A stretch of 64,000 bases of DNA from Symbiodinium natans (taxonomy: Eukaryota; Sar; Dinophyceae; Suessiales; Symbiodiniaceae). The position numbers and the translations under genes were made by a program. The number at the start of each line of letters is the position of its first letter. The first letter of the stretch is position 1. Positions 34,256 through 45,131 of this stretch are shown piece by piece. Location of the stretch: positions 62,001-126,000 of the forward strand of contig CAJNDS010001313.1 of assembly GCA_905221605.1 (NCBI GenBank), in the 5' to 3' direction. The notes beneath the pieces were generated by a model. The model had not been told where the DNA came from. It searched no databases and saw only the letters and a list, made by a program, of their open reading frames with translations.

Positions 34256-36323
34256 GGTCTTCGTGTCGACTGTGCCGGGGTCCATGGTATGGAAACATAG
34301 CCTGGCACAGGATCTGTGTGTGCTCTGATTCCTCCGCCCTCGGCATTCTGCAAATTCTGCATCCGAGAAGTACGATCGGCCAAGACTACCAGCCACAACT
34401 TGCCTCGGGGCGTCCCCATACCGGCGATCCATCTCGACGATCATCATGGCATCACATAGCTTGCCTTAGTTTGATGGCCCTCGCGGATTCAGATTTCTCT
34501 GTGAACCCACCTAAAAGTCGGCGCAGCTTTGCTGTGTAATTAAGGGCTCGCCGTGTCACCCCAAACAATAGTTAGCATACCACATCCCAGTCCGAAACAC
34601 CCCTCAAGGCAATACAGCTACTATTTCAGGTTAAAAGCCATGGACCCGTTGCTCCAGTCTGTAGCCTGCTGATTGCTCCCTCAGCCACTGAGGGAGTAGG
34701 CGCGGTGACCAGACCACCCAGACCTTGAGATGTGGAATCGGGCACAGGAGCGCACTGTCAGCACTGGACCTTCCTGAACGCGACAAGTCGCTGCAGCTGC
34801 AGGTCATTCAAGGCATCGCCACTGCCCTTGGAAACCGAAGACGTCACCTGCGCATAAACATGCCCGACTTGTGCCCCAAGTCACCGGCTGTCACCGGGTC
34901 ACCATTTGGGTATCCGCGTGATGCTGAAGCATCACAAGCTCGACGCAAGCAACACAGAAAGCCAATACAATCCAACCAAAACTTGAATCTCACTGAAGTT
35001 CGCAGTGCGGCGGGTTCGGCGGGTCAGTGTGACACACATGATAAAGAAAGCATGCCAGAAGACCAGCGTAGCAACATTCAAAGAAAGAAGCCCCCCACCC
35101 CCCCAAGTTGAAGCTCTAACTGGGCGATGCAATTGGGGCTTTCAATGGTTTTGGTCTTGCGCTTCAAAGCCTGCAAAGCCCATGGTTCTGGGGGCAAGTT
35201 GTCGTCTGTGCCACTTAGCGGACTTCTATGATCCGCAATAGGTGACCAACAGACTCCAGAGCACAATTCAAGAAACAGCCGAGCCACCATGATGCGCCCT
35301 GCACCAGATGCCTTGACCGTCCTTGACTGGCGGCTTTCTTGACTGAACATGTCATTGTCGGGCATGCCATCCGTATGCACACCATGCTTCTTCATGAGAA
35401 GCGATGTGAGCAAAAAGGGTGCCATGACCTGAGGTTTGTAGTTCGAGGTGTCTCTTGTGCAATTGTAGACTTGAATTGCAGTACCTTCTGAACCTTTCGA
35501 CAGTACGCCGCTCTAGCCGGTCTGAAATTTTCAGCCAGGCTGCATTAACCGCAAGGGAATATTCATTGCCCTCCTCGGTCTCTACACGCCGCCCCGTGTA
35601 GTCGCCATCAAAGGTGCCAGCATTGTTCAGAAGACCATGAATCTGAGGGAACCTCGGAACTTCTCAAGAGCTGTCGAGAGCTGACGGGTCGAAGAGCCTC
35701 TACAGGCGCCACAAGCAAGAACACCAAGCTTCTGCCCAAGACACTTTTCGGCCACCTCCTCGCCCAACCGGCGGACTTCCGACATCAGGCTGAGGTCTGC
35801 CTCCAAGCAGGGGTCGTGCCAGTTCTCTGCCTTATAGCCTGACACCTGAGCATAACATGGCATAGCTTTCTGCACAAAGGGCAAAGCATGGATGCAAGAC
35901 AAACTTTTTGGTCACCAAAATGCGAGAACCCCACCTGGACGCCGTGCAACTTGGCATGGGGCGCCAAGCGCTGCAGTTCCGCTATTGTAGCCTGAAGTAG
36001 GATCTTCATGTCGAAATCTCGCAGGCTGTCACGGGCTCGAGTCTCAAACCTTTATTTCAGCAGTGGCACCTCGATCTTGCGAGGATTGCGGCCATGGATG
36101 ATGACCTCGAGAAGTCTAAGCGGTGATAGAACATCGCGTGGACGCTGCTACGTAGGTGGTGCACATGTCGGAATGAAGCGCTGAGACTGGCATGTGGTTG
36201 TTGGAACTACGGGTACTAAGAGAGGACACTGAGCCAAGGCGCCGTGGAGCCTAGCTTGGCCAGCTGCTCTGCTGTAAACTTTCCAATGCCATCCGTTGAG
36301 CCAGTAACCATGAAGATCCGCTC
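34256..36323 (-). CDS. Short-chain dehydrogenase/reductase (retinol dehydrogenase/WWOX-like class), nested
   Basis: Nine minus-strand exons of a classical Rossmann SDR. 36251-36323: IFMVTGSTDGIGKFTAEQLA, with the NAD(P)-binding TGxxxGIG. 36070-36105: VIIHGRNPRKIE. 35943-35991: ATIAELQRLAPHAKLH. About 35727-35800: ADLSLMSEVRRLGEEVAEK. 35544-35642: IHGLLNNAGTFDGDY (NNAG) through EEGNEYSLAVN. 35388-35428: VMAPFLLTSLLMK. 35288-35321: TVKASGAGRIM. 34407-34464: KLCDAMMIVEMDRRYGDA. 34256-34301: LCFHTMDPGTVDTK. Joins LAVN/VMAP, LLMK/TVKA and GDAP/LCFH keep frame exactly. The exon carrying catalytic Ser and Tyr of YxxxK should lie between 35288 and 34464 and was not found; the Lys-side exon KLCDAM is present. 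The very C-terminus is missing too. The whole gene lies within one SGT1 intron. The substrate cannot be told. Confidence 0.85.
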
Positions 36324-37281
36324 CTGCAACGTGTGCGATTGGGGTCCACGACATCGAAACCTAGACGACTGGCTTTCTATGATCGCGCAACGAGGGTTTT
36401 TCCCCACCCTTGGACTGGGTTATAGACTTAGAGTCAATGATGCTCCTCGCCTCCCCGACTCCTCGTCCGGTGCCCCGCCCCGCCCTCGCGGGCCCGGTCC
36501 CTGGAGTGCCTGTTCGCAGAGAATCCCGTTACAGAGAAGCCCACAAAGAACCCAACCGAGTGTTCCTGGAGTGCTGCGGTCGAGTATTGGATTTGCTAAA
36601 GCAATTCGAAGGTTGTGACATGTCTGGCTAACCTGGCAAGGGCCAGATGATGCCTTATAGCCTTAAGAGGGGGTGGGGGGAGATCGGGGTGGTTTGCGGG
36701 GTTGACCGCATTAAATCAAGACTTGGTAAGCAAAAAACAAAGCTCCAAGGCATGACAAAGTATTCGAGAACTCGGGGAAACGCGGCGTCCTGCACTGGTG
36801 GCGCGCTGCCAGCCATAGCCAGCCTGGCGAGGAGAACCGATGAGCTCACCGGCGATGGTTCGTGACGGCTGCACTCCCGTTGTTGACGAGTGTCGAGCAG
36901 GAGCGCCAACTTACAGCGAGGCTGGTGGCAGCAGCAGCTACAGCCACCACCTTTCACACAAGCGAATCGCAGTGAAGCTTGGATCAACTGGCGCAGCTGA
37001 CAGCATCGCTCTGATCTGAGGCCTTCGGCCACTTCTTCAGCGACATGCGCAATGCGACCCAACCCACCGTGGGGGCAGTTGTTTCGGGACAATGCGTGTT
37101 GGCACCGAGGCCTTATAAAGATCTGACGGCATCTGTGCACGTAGAACATCAATTTCCGAGTTCTACGTTCAAGGTCAGGACTTTACCAAGCCACTTTGCA
37201 TGCCCTTCTGTGACCGGGATGCTTGACAGGCGTGGGATAGAAAATTGGCGTTTGCGCAGGCTGCTCGAGAACTACGATGAA

Positions 37282-37539
37282 CTACGTCTGACCCGATGTC
37301 ATCACGGCTAGCGACAACTCCGCTCGCGCCCGTCTGTTTTCGATCGGGGCCCCATCGACTCCTGCCCAGGTATCGGTGTACCGAGATGCAGATGAGTCAT
37401 AATTCAGATTGACAGCCGCCACACTATGCACATGATGTTCTAAGCCTCTCGGGGCGCGCAAGCTGTAAGCAAAGCATGCGCAGATCGAGCCAGTCACAAT
37501 GACAGCCATACTGAGCACCAAAGCACCACCCACGTGCAT
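37282..37539 (-). CDS. Unrecognised frame with an N-terminal hydrophobic segment
   Basis: An 85-codon frame starting MHVGGALVLSMAVIVTGSIC: a hydrophobic stretch of about 20 residues that could be a signal anchor, followed by a polar region (NLNYDSSASRYTDTWAG). It lies about 1 kb upstream of the first recognised SDR exon on the same strand, so it could be a 5' exon of that gene giving a membrane anchor. No domain is recognised and chance is possible. Confidence 0.2.
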   Translation of the reverse strand: MHVGGALVLSMAVIVTGSICACFAYSLRAPRGLEHHVHSVAAVNLNYDSSASRYTDTWAGVDGAPIENRRARAELSLAVMTSGQT

Positions 37540-39430
37540 GGCTGCTACCGAGAGAATTCCTATTGTTTCAGACGGTTCCGTGGTTTCTCGGCCGCTGAAG
37601 ATATTGAAACAGATTTGACTTCAGGGCTAAGGCTCAAGGATACGCAAAGACTTTGATGTTGCTATGGCTGGTCTTGGTGCTTGTGCGACTATGTCATGGT
37701 TGCTCACTGAATGCCTCAGCCGCTTTCCTCTTTCTCGGATCTAATTACAGTTTGCACCCATGACGGGCACACGAAGATGACATGACGGCGCAACATAAGG
37801 CGATGAAAGTACTTACCCTACCTCAACGGACCAGTTTCTCCTGTGATGCTACATGTGGGTCTGCAGCTTTTGCAGGGCGCTAAGCGTCCACCGCAGCGGT
37901 CAATCCGCAGATTCCTATTCGGGAACCCAGCTGCACCACAGCCTTGCGTAGACCAAGCCAGCCTGCATCTGCCTTTCAACCCAATGATCTCGAGGATTCC
38001 CAATCATGGACAGGCCTCTAATGCAGACCTGACTCGGCATTGCAAATGACGGCGAGCCAACCCGACTCCCTGGACGGACGTGGGGCCCACTCATTTCTAA
38101 TCACAGCTAAAGCAACTTAGCTGCTCGATGTTATCCATCAACCCTTCAGAGACATGTCTGTGTTGTGCACTAGATACCTTCCCTGCACTTGCATGAGCCA
38201 GAGCGTCCCCACGCAGCTGCATGGAGCTCCAATGCACCAATGTGCATGCTTCTTCTCCTCGTTGCTCACGGGCACCACGTGGCCCAGCAAGACGAACAGT
38301 AAACTTGTCCATGGTAGACGCCTGTGCCCAACCAGCCTGGAGATCAGATAGTGTGCAGACTCTGCCTTGAGGACTCCAAAGCATTCTTACTATTACATTC
38401 ATGAAATGGGGAGCGCTTCACTACGGTAGCACATAAGCAGTTCCTCTTGTCATACTTACAATGTACGCTGGCTGCTGCGTTGTGCATCGGGACATGCCGG
38501 CTTTGCAATACTGCACCAAAAGCCTGCTGCATGCACCGTAACCACTCCGTGCCTTGTTTCGGGCAAGGTAAGTGGCAGGTGTGGCACTTTAGTCTAAAGC
38601 AGCTTAAAGAGTTCAAGGCTTCGAGATATGAACTGCGGGAATGGGGAAGGATTTTGGGATGAAGGTGCTTTGGGCTTTGAGTGCGAATTGATGAAGGTGC
38701 TTTTGTGGCCAGACGTCTGGCCCAGCGCCACGAGGCAGTTGCAGTAAGGATTGAAGATGCCCGTAGCGCTTGGGAATTGTGAGGGTAAAGCGAAGTTGAG
38801 GGGAAATAGTGCTTGAGGCTTCAGGCGCGAATTGAGGGTGCAAAGGGGGTGCTGTGGGTTTCCATGGTTAGGCTTGAGGGACGGTCTTAACCTGAAGGGA
38901 CGTTCTTAACCCCCCCCCCCAAAGAAACGAAGGCCCAAAAGCAGACCCGTTGAGTAACTACTCATGGTATCCGGATTTTGCCACATGCACCCAATGACAC
39001 ATTCTGAGAAGCTCCAAGCTTGCTTTGAGAGGCAAGGACATGGACTATACCCTCACATTTTCACTCTCCGCACCTGCTCCTGCGGATACGTCTGCTCCAC
39101 AGCCACTGCACGTCACGTCGGTGTCGTTCCGCCGCTTGTTGGACTGAACTCCCTCGAAAAGCGCGGATTCTGATTCTGACCAAGGAGTTGAATTGAAGTG
39201 CAAACGCCCACATTCCACGAATAGAAAGTCCAGGCTCGCGGCATGACGCCGATCCCTCGACGCAATCCTGATGAGTCGCACTCATCGTTTTGAGCGCACC
39301 AAGTATGACAACGAACAAAGGCGCGCAGTGACCGGTAGTGACCTTGTTTTGCATGCCAAAGGCTTTGGGAAAACTCTATGCCGACCCCAAATACCCTCAA
39401 TTCTTTTCGAGAGGCCCCGCTCGTGGTGGC

Positions 39431-39751
39431 TCATCCGTGCTGCCAGGCCAACTGAAGTCCTGCTGTAAGTGCTGTGGCGCGAAAATCTTCTGTTCCGCGG
39501 CATGTGCAAACTAAGTCCCCCGCAGCATCCATGGCGCCTGGCCACCCCGGCATCATTGAAGCCATCTCCTCCCACATGCCTCCAGGCAGCACCCTCCAAA
39601 AGCCCGTGAAGAGAGTGCCCCCTACAATCATCTGCAATCGCTCAACATGGCTCCCTGGCACATGCTTGTGAGACAAGTCACCACCAGATCCACCAGGCAT
39701 CCGTGTGCGCATTGGATCAGGGCGCGAAGGTGCAGGCATTGTGCGGAACAT
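39431..39751 (-). CDS. Coding-like frame of unknown function
   Basis: A 106-codon minus-strand frame with a low-stop, amino-acid-balanced core (HVERLQMIVGGTLFTGFWRV, then a Met/Trp/Gly-rich part). It is not recognised. The GGTGGATCTGG-type start of the core is echoed at about 19.52 kb (minus strand), beside the RAP-like exons, so the two may share a module. It lies inside the long SGT1 intron. Confidence 0.2.
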   Translation of the reverse strand: MFRTMPAPSRPDPMRTRMPGGSGGDLSHKHVPGSHVERLQMIVGGTLFTGFWRVLPGGMWEEMASMMPGWPGAMDAAGDLVCTCRGTEDFRATALTAGLQLAWQHG

Positions 39752-41216
39752 TCCAGCTGGAAATTGGCCAGGATGGAAGATAGGCCTGATCCGACATCAA
39801 CCGTCAACTCAATACGATGTCTGTCTTTATGTGTCTTTGCTATGTCGGTGCAACTCAAGATCGACTGTCGACCGGAGGGTCTTTCATCGAGTTCCAACTG
39901 CAATCCGAGGGACTGCCCGTACTGACTGCTCATCGACCTGAAGCTCCACTGGTGCACCCTACTCCGAGCCCATGATGCTCTAGACTCCAGCTGAAGCATG
40001 GAGATGCAGACCCCACCAATCCAACACCGCAACTGCCCTCAAGGCAACAACACAAGTCAGGCTCAACGCGAGCATACGCCCAAGCGGCAACATTTGCGGA
40101 CTGGGCGTCTCGAAAAGCATTGATGGGTTCCTCAGCTGGCAAGATGTGAGAGCGCACAGACTTCAAGACTTCAAGCAGCACAACTTTCCATGCGAGGTAG
40201 GCCAGGTAGGCATCATGTAAAGAGGATTTACGTCGCGACGCGAACAAAGCTGGGGATCATGTCGTGACACTGCAGATCAGCGAGCATCTGCTGTCTTAAA
40301 AATGCGTTTCCCAAACGACTACCCTGACCATGAAAAAAACAACAACGACGACCCTGACACAATCCGCAACATTCAGGATTTGAATGTTATGATTTGAAGC
40401 TCCTTGCGTCAGATCGTCAGGCTGGGCTTACACTCGTGAACAGATGAAGTGCAACCTAACCAATCGTGCAACCTAACCAATGAGGTACAGTGACAGCGCT
40501 GGATAAGAAACGTCTAATTTTCATTGAGGGTGCCCTCAACTTCTTAACTTTCAAAAATTGAGGGGCTGGAGTCTTTTTTTGAGGGGGCAACCCCCGAAAT
40601 CCAGAATTTGAGGGGCAAAATTCCTTTTTTTGAGTGGAGGTTGGTTGCAAAAACAGCCGGCAAAGATTGCAACTGGCACAGAAATATGACTTTTCGCAGC
40701 TACGTGACTTGTGTTCAGTGTAAGTTTAGTGTAGTTTAGATATTTTTTGGGACAGACGTACTGCCCTCATTCGAAGCCTGCTAGACCTGCAGAATCATAA
40801 CGGCGAGAAGCAAATTTGTGAATACAGGAAGGCACATAATGAACTAGGTTGTTCTTGGGCGCCCTGAAGACGAACGGGAAGACCCCTCCCTCCCCTAGAC
40901 ATCAGCCACAGATCAAGTAGCAGCCCCAAGCTAGCCGCGCACCTACGATCTCTGCCACCGGTGCCACCCATGCACTGAAGACCTTCAACAGGCTCGTGGA
41001 TTGTGGGTTGCCGCAATTTGTAGCAGCTGACGTCATTCATCAACTTCAATATGTCTATTTTACCCCCTTTCTTGCAGACTGACAAGGGGGAGCGACTCGA
41101 AGTCCCCGGCACACTCTAGTGGATTCCAGGCTGCCCATTGCCTCCAGATTCAGCGCTAGGTTCTCATTGAAAGGGAGGGCAAGGGTGACGTAGTTGCCTG
41201 CCAAACAGAGCCGGAT

Positions 41217-41444
41217 TCAGGCCTTGAGATGCCTTGAGATGCCTTGAGCGACCTCATCTTGAGTCTGCTGGTTATCAGAGCCCAAGGTGCCCTGCAGCAG
41301 CCGGTGGAGGAAGTCCAAAGCATCCAGGCCACCAGCGCAGCCGCTCATCACCACGTAGCATGTGAGCTCCTTCTTTCGAGTTGCAAATTCCCTTCCGGGC
41401 TGAAGACACGAAGGTGCTAGCACAATGCAAAGATACCTTGCCAA
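41217..41444 (-). CDS. Coding-like frame of unknown function
   Basis: The part at 41217-41390 reads KKELTCYVVMSGCAGGLDAL followed by a helical, Gln-rich tail (FLHRLLQGTLGSDNQQTQDE), then a stop. Composition looks coding and the strand matches the genes. A three-copy direct repeat of about 10 bp (GAGATGCCTT-like, 41222-41249) overlaps its 3' end. No family recognised; it may be a terminal exon of an unidentified gene inside the SGT1 intron. Confidence 0.2.
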   Translation of the reverse strand: MARYLCIVLAPSCLQPGREFATRKKELTCYVVMSGCAGGLDALDFLHRLLQGTLGSDNQQTQDEVAQGISRHLKA

Positions 41445-41769
41445 ACGAACGTATCAACTGCTACGCATTGGGTCATCACGAATGCTTCTCTACGACGCCT
41501 CAAGGGCAACAACATGCAGAAGTAATCGAAATTGTGTGAAGTGAAAAAAGCTTAGTACAGTAGTCAGCTCGAACGAGAGAGGATGAGAGGGCCGATGTGT
41601 GTTTGCTGTGAAGTTGCTTTTGCTGTGCGGTCGCTTGCCGTTTCTTTACTTGAAGTTAATTACGGCTAAAAAAGCAACGACTGAAAAGCACATCACACGA
41701 CTTTGGTAGGGTCCTGTCTCTAATGCACCCGATAAGTCTCCACGCGCCTGCAGAGCAAAAATCAAAGCC

Positions 41770-42060
41770 CGGTAGCTCGTGAAAGAGTGGGGGGGTTGGG
41801 GGCGCGCAACCTCCACCCATTTGCAAGTACAATGCTCGGATGATGTGTTTGGCAAAGGGTCCCCGGTTGTCAAGGCCAAGGGGTGGGTTGCATCTTCCAC
41901 ACCTGGCGGGCCCTGTCTTCAGGAATCCGGGTCGACGCCTTTTTCTTTAGAAAAGTTTTCCTTCTTTCTTCCTTCCTTCCTTTCCTGCGCACATAACCCT
42001 CCCCCAGTGAGGAGGGCCGCCCGAAGGTGTGCGTTCACCGAGTCGGTTGGTGAGAAGTGG
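41770..42060 (+). repeat. Composite interspersed repeat with CTTT tract and GC hairpin
   Basis: Starts with a G-run, then 'cccatttgcaagtacaatgc' (shared in variant form with 61.79 kb), a CCTT tract at 41948-41988, the GC-rich block GGAGGGCCGCCCG at 42011, and the tail ACCGAGTCGGTTGGTGAGA at 42037-42055. The 13-bp block is identical at 54601. Confidence 0.65.
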
Positions 42061-42189
42061 GAGTTTTGAGGGGAAACGACAGCGAGACAGAACTCCCCCC
42101 TCCCACAAAGTGCGTGCCCGGTCAGTCAAAAGCATGCATCCTCGGGGGCCTCTGTTGGCCGTGTTCTCCCAAGTCTACCGATGTGTGAG

Positions 42190-42711
42190 TTACCGCCCTC
42201 TCTCTCCATCTCTTTTCATTCATTCCCTCCTTCCTTCCAACGCTCAGGGCGCCTCCAACCCAAGGCGAGCGGGTACCGAGTCTGTCCGTGAGACTCTTGC
42301 CCTCTCTCTCTCTCTCTCTTTCTTTATTTCTGTTTCTTTCTTTCTCTTGTTCTCTTTTTTCTCTCTCTCTCTCTCTTTCTTTCTCTCTTTGTCACTTTCT
42401 CTCTTTCTCTCTTTCTTTCTTGATTTATCTCTTTCTTTCTTTCTTTCCTTCCTTCCTTCGTTCCTTTTTCTGTCTTTCTCTCTGGTTTTATTGCTATCTT
42501 TCTCTCTCGGTCTTCTTCTTATTATTCTTCTTCGTCTTCTGCTTCTACTCCTTCTCCCCCTCCTCCTTCTTCTTCTTCTTCGTCTTATCCTCCTCTCCTC
42601 CTCCTTCTTCTTCAGGGCCGAAGGGTCAGGGCACGTGTTTTTCTCTCTTGCTCTCTTTCTTCTTTGTCTTCTTCTTCTTCTTATTCTTCCTCATCTTCTG
42701 CAGGGCTTTCG

Positions 42712-42752
<41 letters not shown>

Positions 42753-42810
42753 GCACGCATAGCTCTTTCTCTCTCCCTCTCTCTCTGTCTCTCTCCCTCC
42801 TCCTGTGAAA
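42190..42810 (+). repeat. Long CT/CTTT/CTT pyrimidine region
   Basis: A second module (tail ACCGAGTCTGTCCGTGAGA at 42275-42293) is followed by about 500 bp of CT, CTTT, CCTT and CTT repeats, with one GC-rich interruption near 42615-42640. The 259- and 190-codon frames here are Ser/Leu/Phe low-complexity readings. Confidence 0.9.
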
Positions 42811-45131
42811 GTTGTTCACAGTTGAAAAATGTGTCTGGGACAGTGAAAAATGGTTGTTGACAGCTCTCTCTGTTTTAAAGGTCACAAGGGCTTGGGGTTT
42901 ACGGTTCCGGACTGACTCACTTCCAAGTCGCGTTTTCCTTGTCTTTGCTTCGTGGCCCGGGACTCACTTGCTCACTTCAGCAGAATGGCGACCGCAAAGG
43001 AAACAAAAACACGGGATTCCACACCGGCCGTTCTGTGTGCTGAGCGGTCGCCGGTCGACGCCCCAGGACTCACTCACTCACTTCCACCTCCTCGGCCGGG
43101 CTGGGTTTACCTATAACCCCAGCGGCCGACCGCACAGCAAAAAAAGCACGACCAGGGGGGTTTACCACACGTTCAACATAAGCCCAACGCACGCAGCGAA
43201 ATGAAAAACAAAAGTTGTCCAGAGGGCAAGAGCCGAGCCTTCATCAAAAGTTGCGCAGCAATTAAGAGAAACTTGTCAAACAAGTCAAGGTGCCGACATT
43301 TGAAGCGAGCACCGGGCATTGTTTCCCACCACGAAGATGATAAGGCCTTGCTTCTTGAATCACGGAATTTTGCAAAACACAGTCGTGACAATAGCAGACA
43401 TGAAAGTATGCGCTGACTTGTCATTCTACCGAAGCTGAGACCGGGGAGACGTTCGCCGAAATCAGCAAGAAATGGACTTGAAAGCGTGATTCACAGCAAC
43501 CAAGTCCACCGCCAATGCCACACGCTCCCCAGTGTCCGGTCAAGAGGCCTAGGGCACACAAACGAGCCTCTGCAACAGCGAGTAGTAGAAAAAATGACCC
43601 GCACATGCAGCAGAGCGACGGCAGAAGAATACGGAAAGTTGACCCATCAGAGCAAGCGATAAATTCTCGCGCCTGCAGACACATCAGAAGTGAGATGTCT
43701 CCAAGCTCCAACTCCTAGTGTCGCTCTGTCGCGCATCCAACGTGATCGCTTGGCATGCTGCTACACGTATCTCCATGCCTCTCTTCCAGGCTTGCCACAT
43801 TCCTAGGGCGCAGGGTTTAGTAAGGTTTCAGGGCTGTAGGTGTTTGTGGCCCGGGGTGACATGTCTGCTGCCTTCGGCAGGGCAAGCTACATTCAAGCTG
43901 AAAACCCCAAGAAGGTCGCAAAGAACCCTGCCGTCCTGCAGGCTCTTGGTAGATCTACACTGGCGCTCTAGCAAATCAAAGATCATCCGAGAGCATGTCT
44001 GATGCACTCCATTTCACTCCGAAGTTCGTGACACTATAGTGCGGCACCAAGGCATCCCAAAGAACCTCAGCCCAGGCGTGTCGGAGCCGAACAAATCGCA
44101 TGTGGTGTGTGGAATGGTGCGCTTCAAGTGCGCTACCACGAGCTTGATAGTGCCGTGCGTGTTGTGCGTATGCATGGAAAATGAGCACGGAATGAGTGTG
44201 CACAGCGACCAATAACAGCAGCAGCTACCGCACACAAAAAGGCTCCTTGATCACCAACCACATGTTCACCAAATCTCCGGAAAACGCTTCGAGGCACCCT
44301 GCCGCTGCTCACTTCACTGCCTGCATAACCTCCCGCGCAGTTTGCTGTGCCCTGCACGATGTACCTCAGTGGCAGTGGCGCCAGGTTTGCATGGCCTGAA
44401 AGGTGAAGCTTCCCAATCGGAAGTCGCTAAGCCGCTACGACCATTGTAGGCAAACTGTTCTCTGCAGCCGGACCTGCCACCCTGTCAGCACTCGGGCAGC
44501 TGGGCAAACTACAAGTATGAAGCTAAGCCATTCAATTCTTGATGTGGCATCTTTTCGCGAAAATTCTCGCAAAAAGGCACTCTTTGGATTCGTTCACTTT
44601 GCTCGGTTGGCTAGCGCTTGACGTATCAGCACTACTGGAGCGACAAGAGTCTGTGCCCATTCCGCCAGCGACTGAATAAAGGAAAGAGGTTGTGAGCAGA
44701 CGCGCGCCATTGCTTCGGTCAAGGCATCTGCGGCAATTGATATTCTCACTTCTCTAAACTCTAAAGTCTGGTCCATTTTGGGGTCCTTATTATAAGTCGG
44801 GCCGTCCTATTTAGAGCAAACAAGGCCTTATTCTTGAGAACTGACCGTATGAGTCGGCTAGGGGGCATTGCTTGCTTGGCAGCTGTTGCCTTCATTCAAC
44901 GCAATGCGTTTTGAAGCAAGAAAGGGCCCTCATCGGCCACCTGGCTTGAGATCATATAACAGGGAGCTGCAGCGGCGAAACATGGCGAAACTTATGCAGA
45001 GCTCCATGCGGTCTCATTCCGGTATCTTCAAGTTGAAAAAGAAGTCTGTGCCGAAAACCACCCAGAAGCCAAATACTGTGAAATGACAAGGGCCCCCAGG
45101 GTCACATGTCAGCGCTGTATCACTGCTGCAC

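Noticed and set aside
42031-42056. CACCGAGTCGGT-like hairpin resembling the end of a Cas9 guide-RNA scaffold
   Set aside because: No repeats-spacer array or Cas gene is present, and the same tail varies at other sites as part of a eukaryotic interspersed repeat.
42029-42808. 259-codon plus-strand open frame, the longest on that strand
   Set aside because: It reads CT/CTTT/CTT microsatellite as Ser/Leu/Phe runs; the parallel 190-codon frame does the same.
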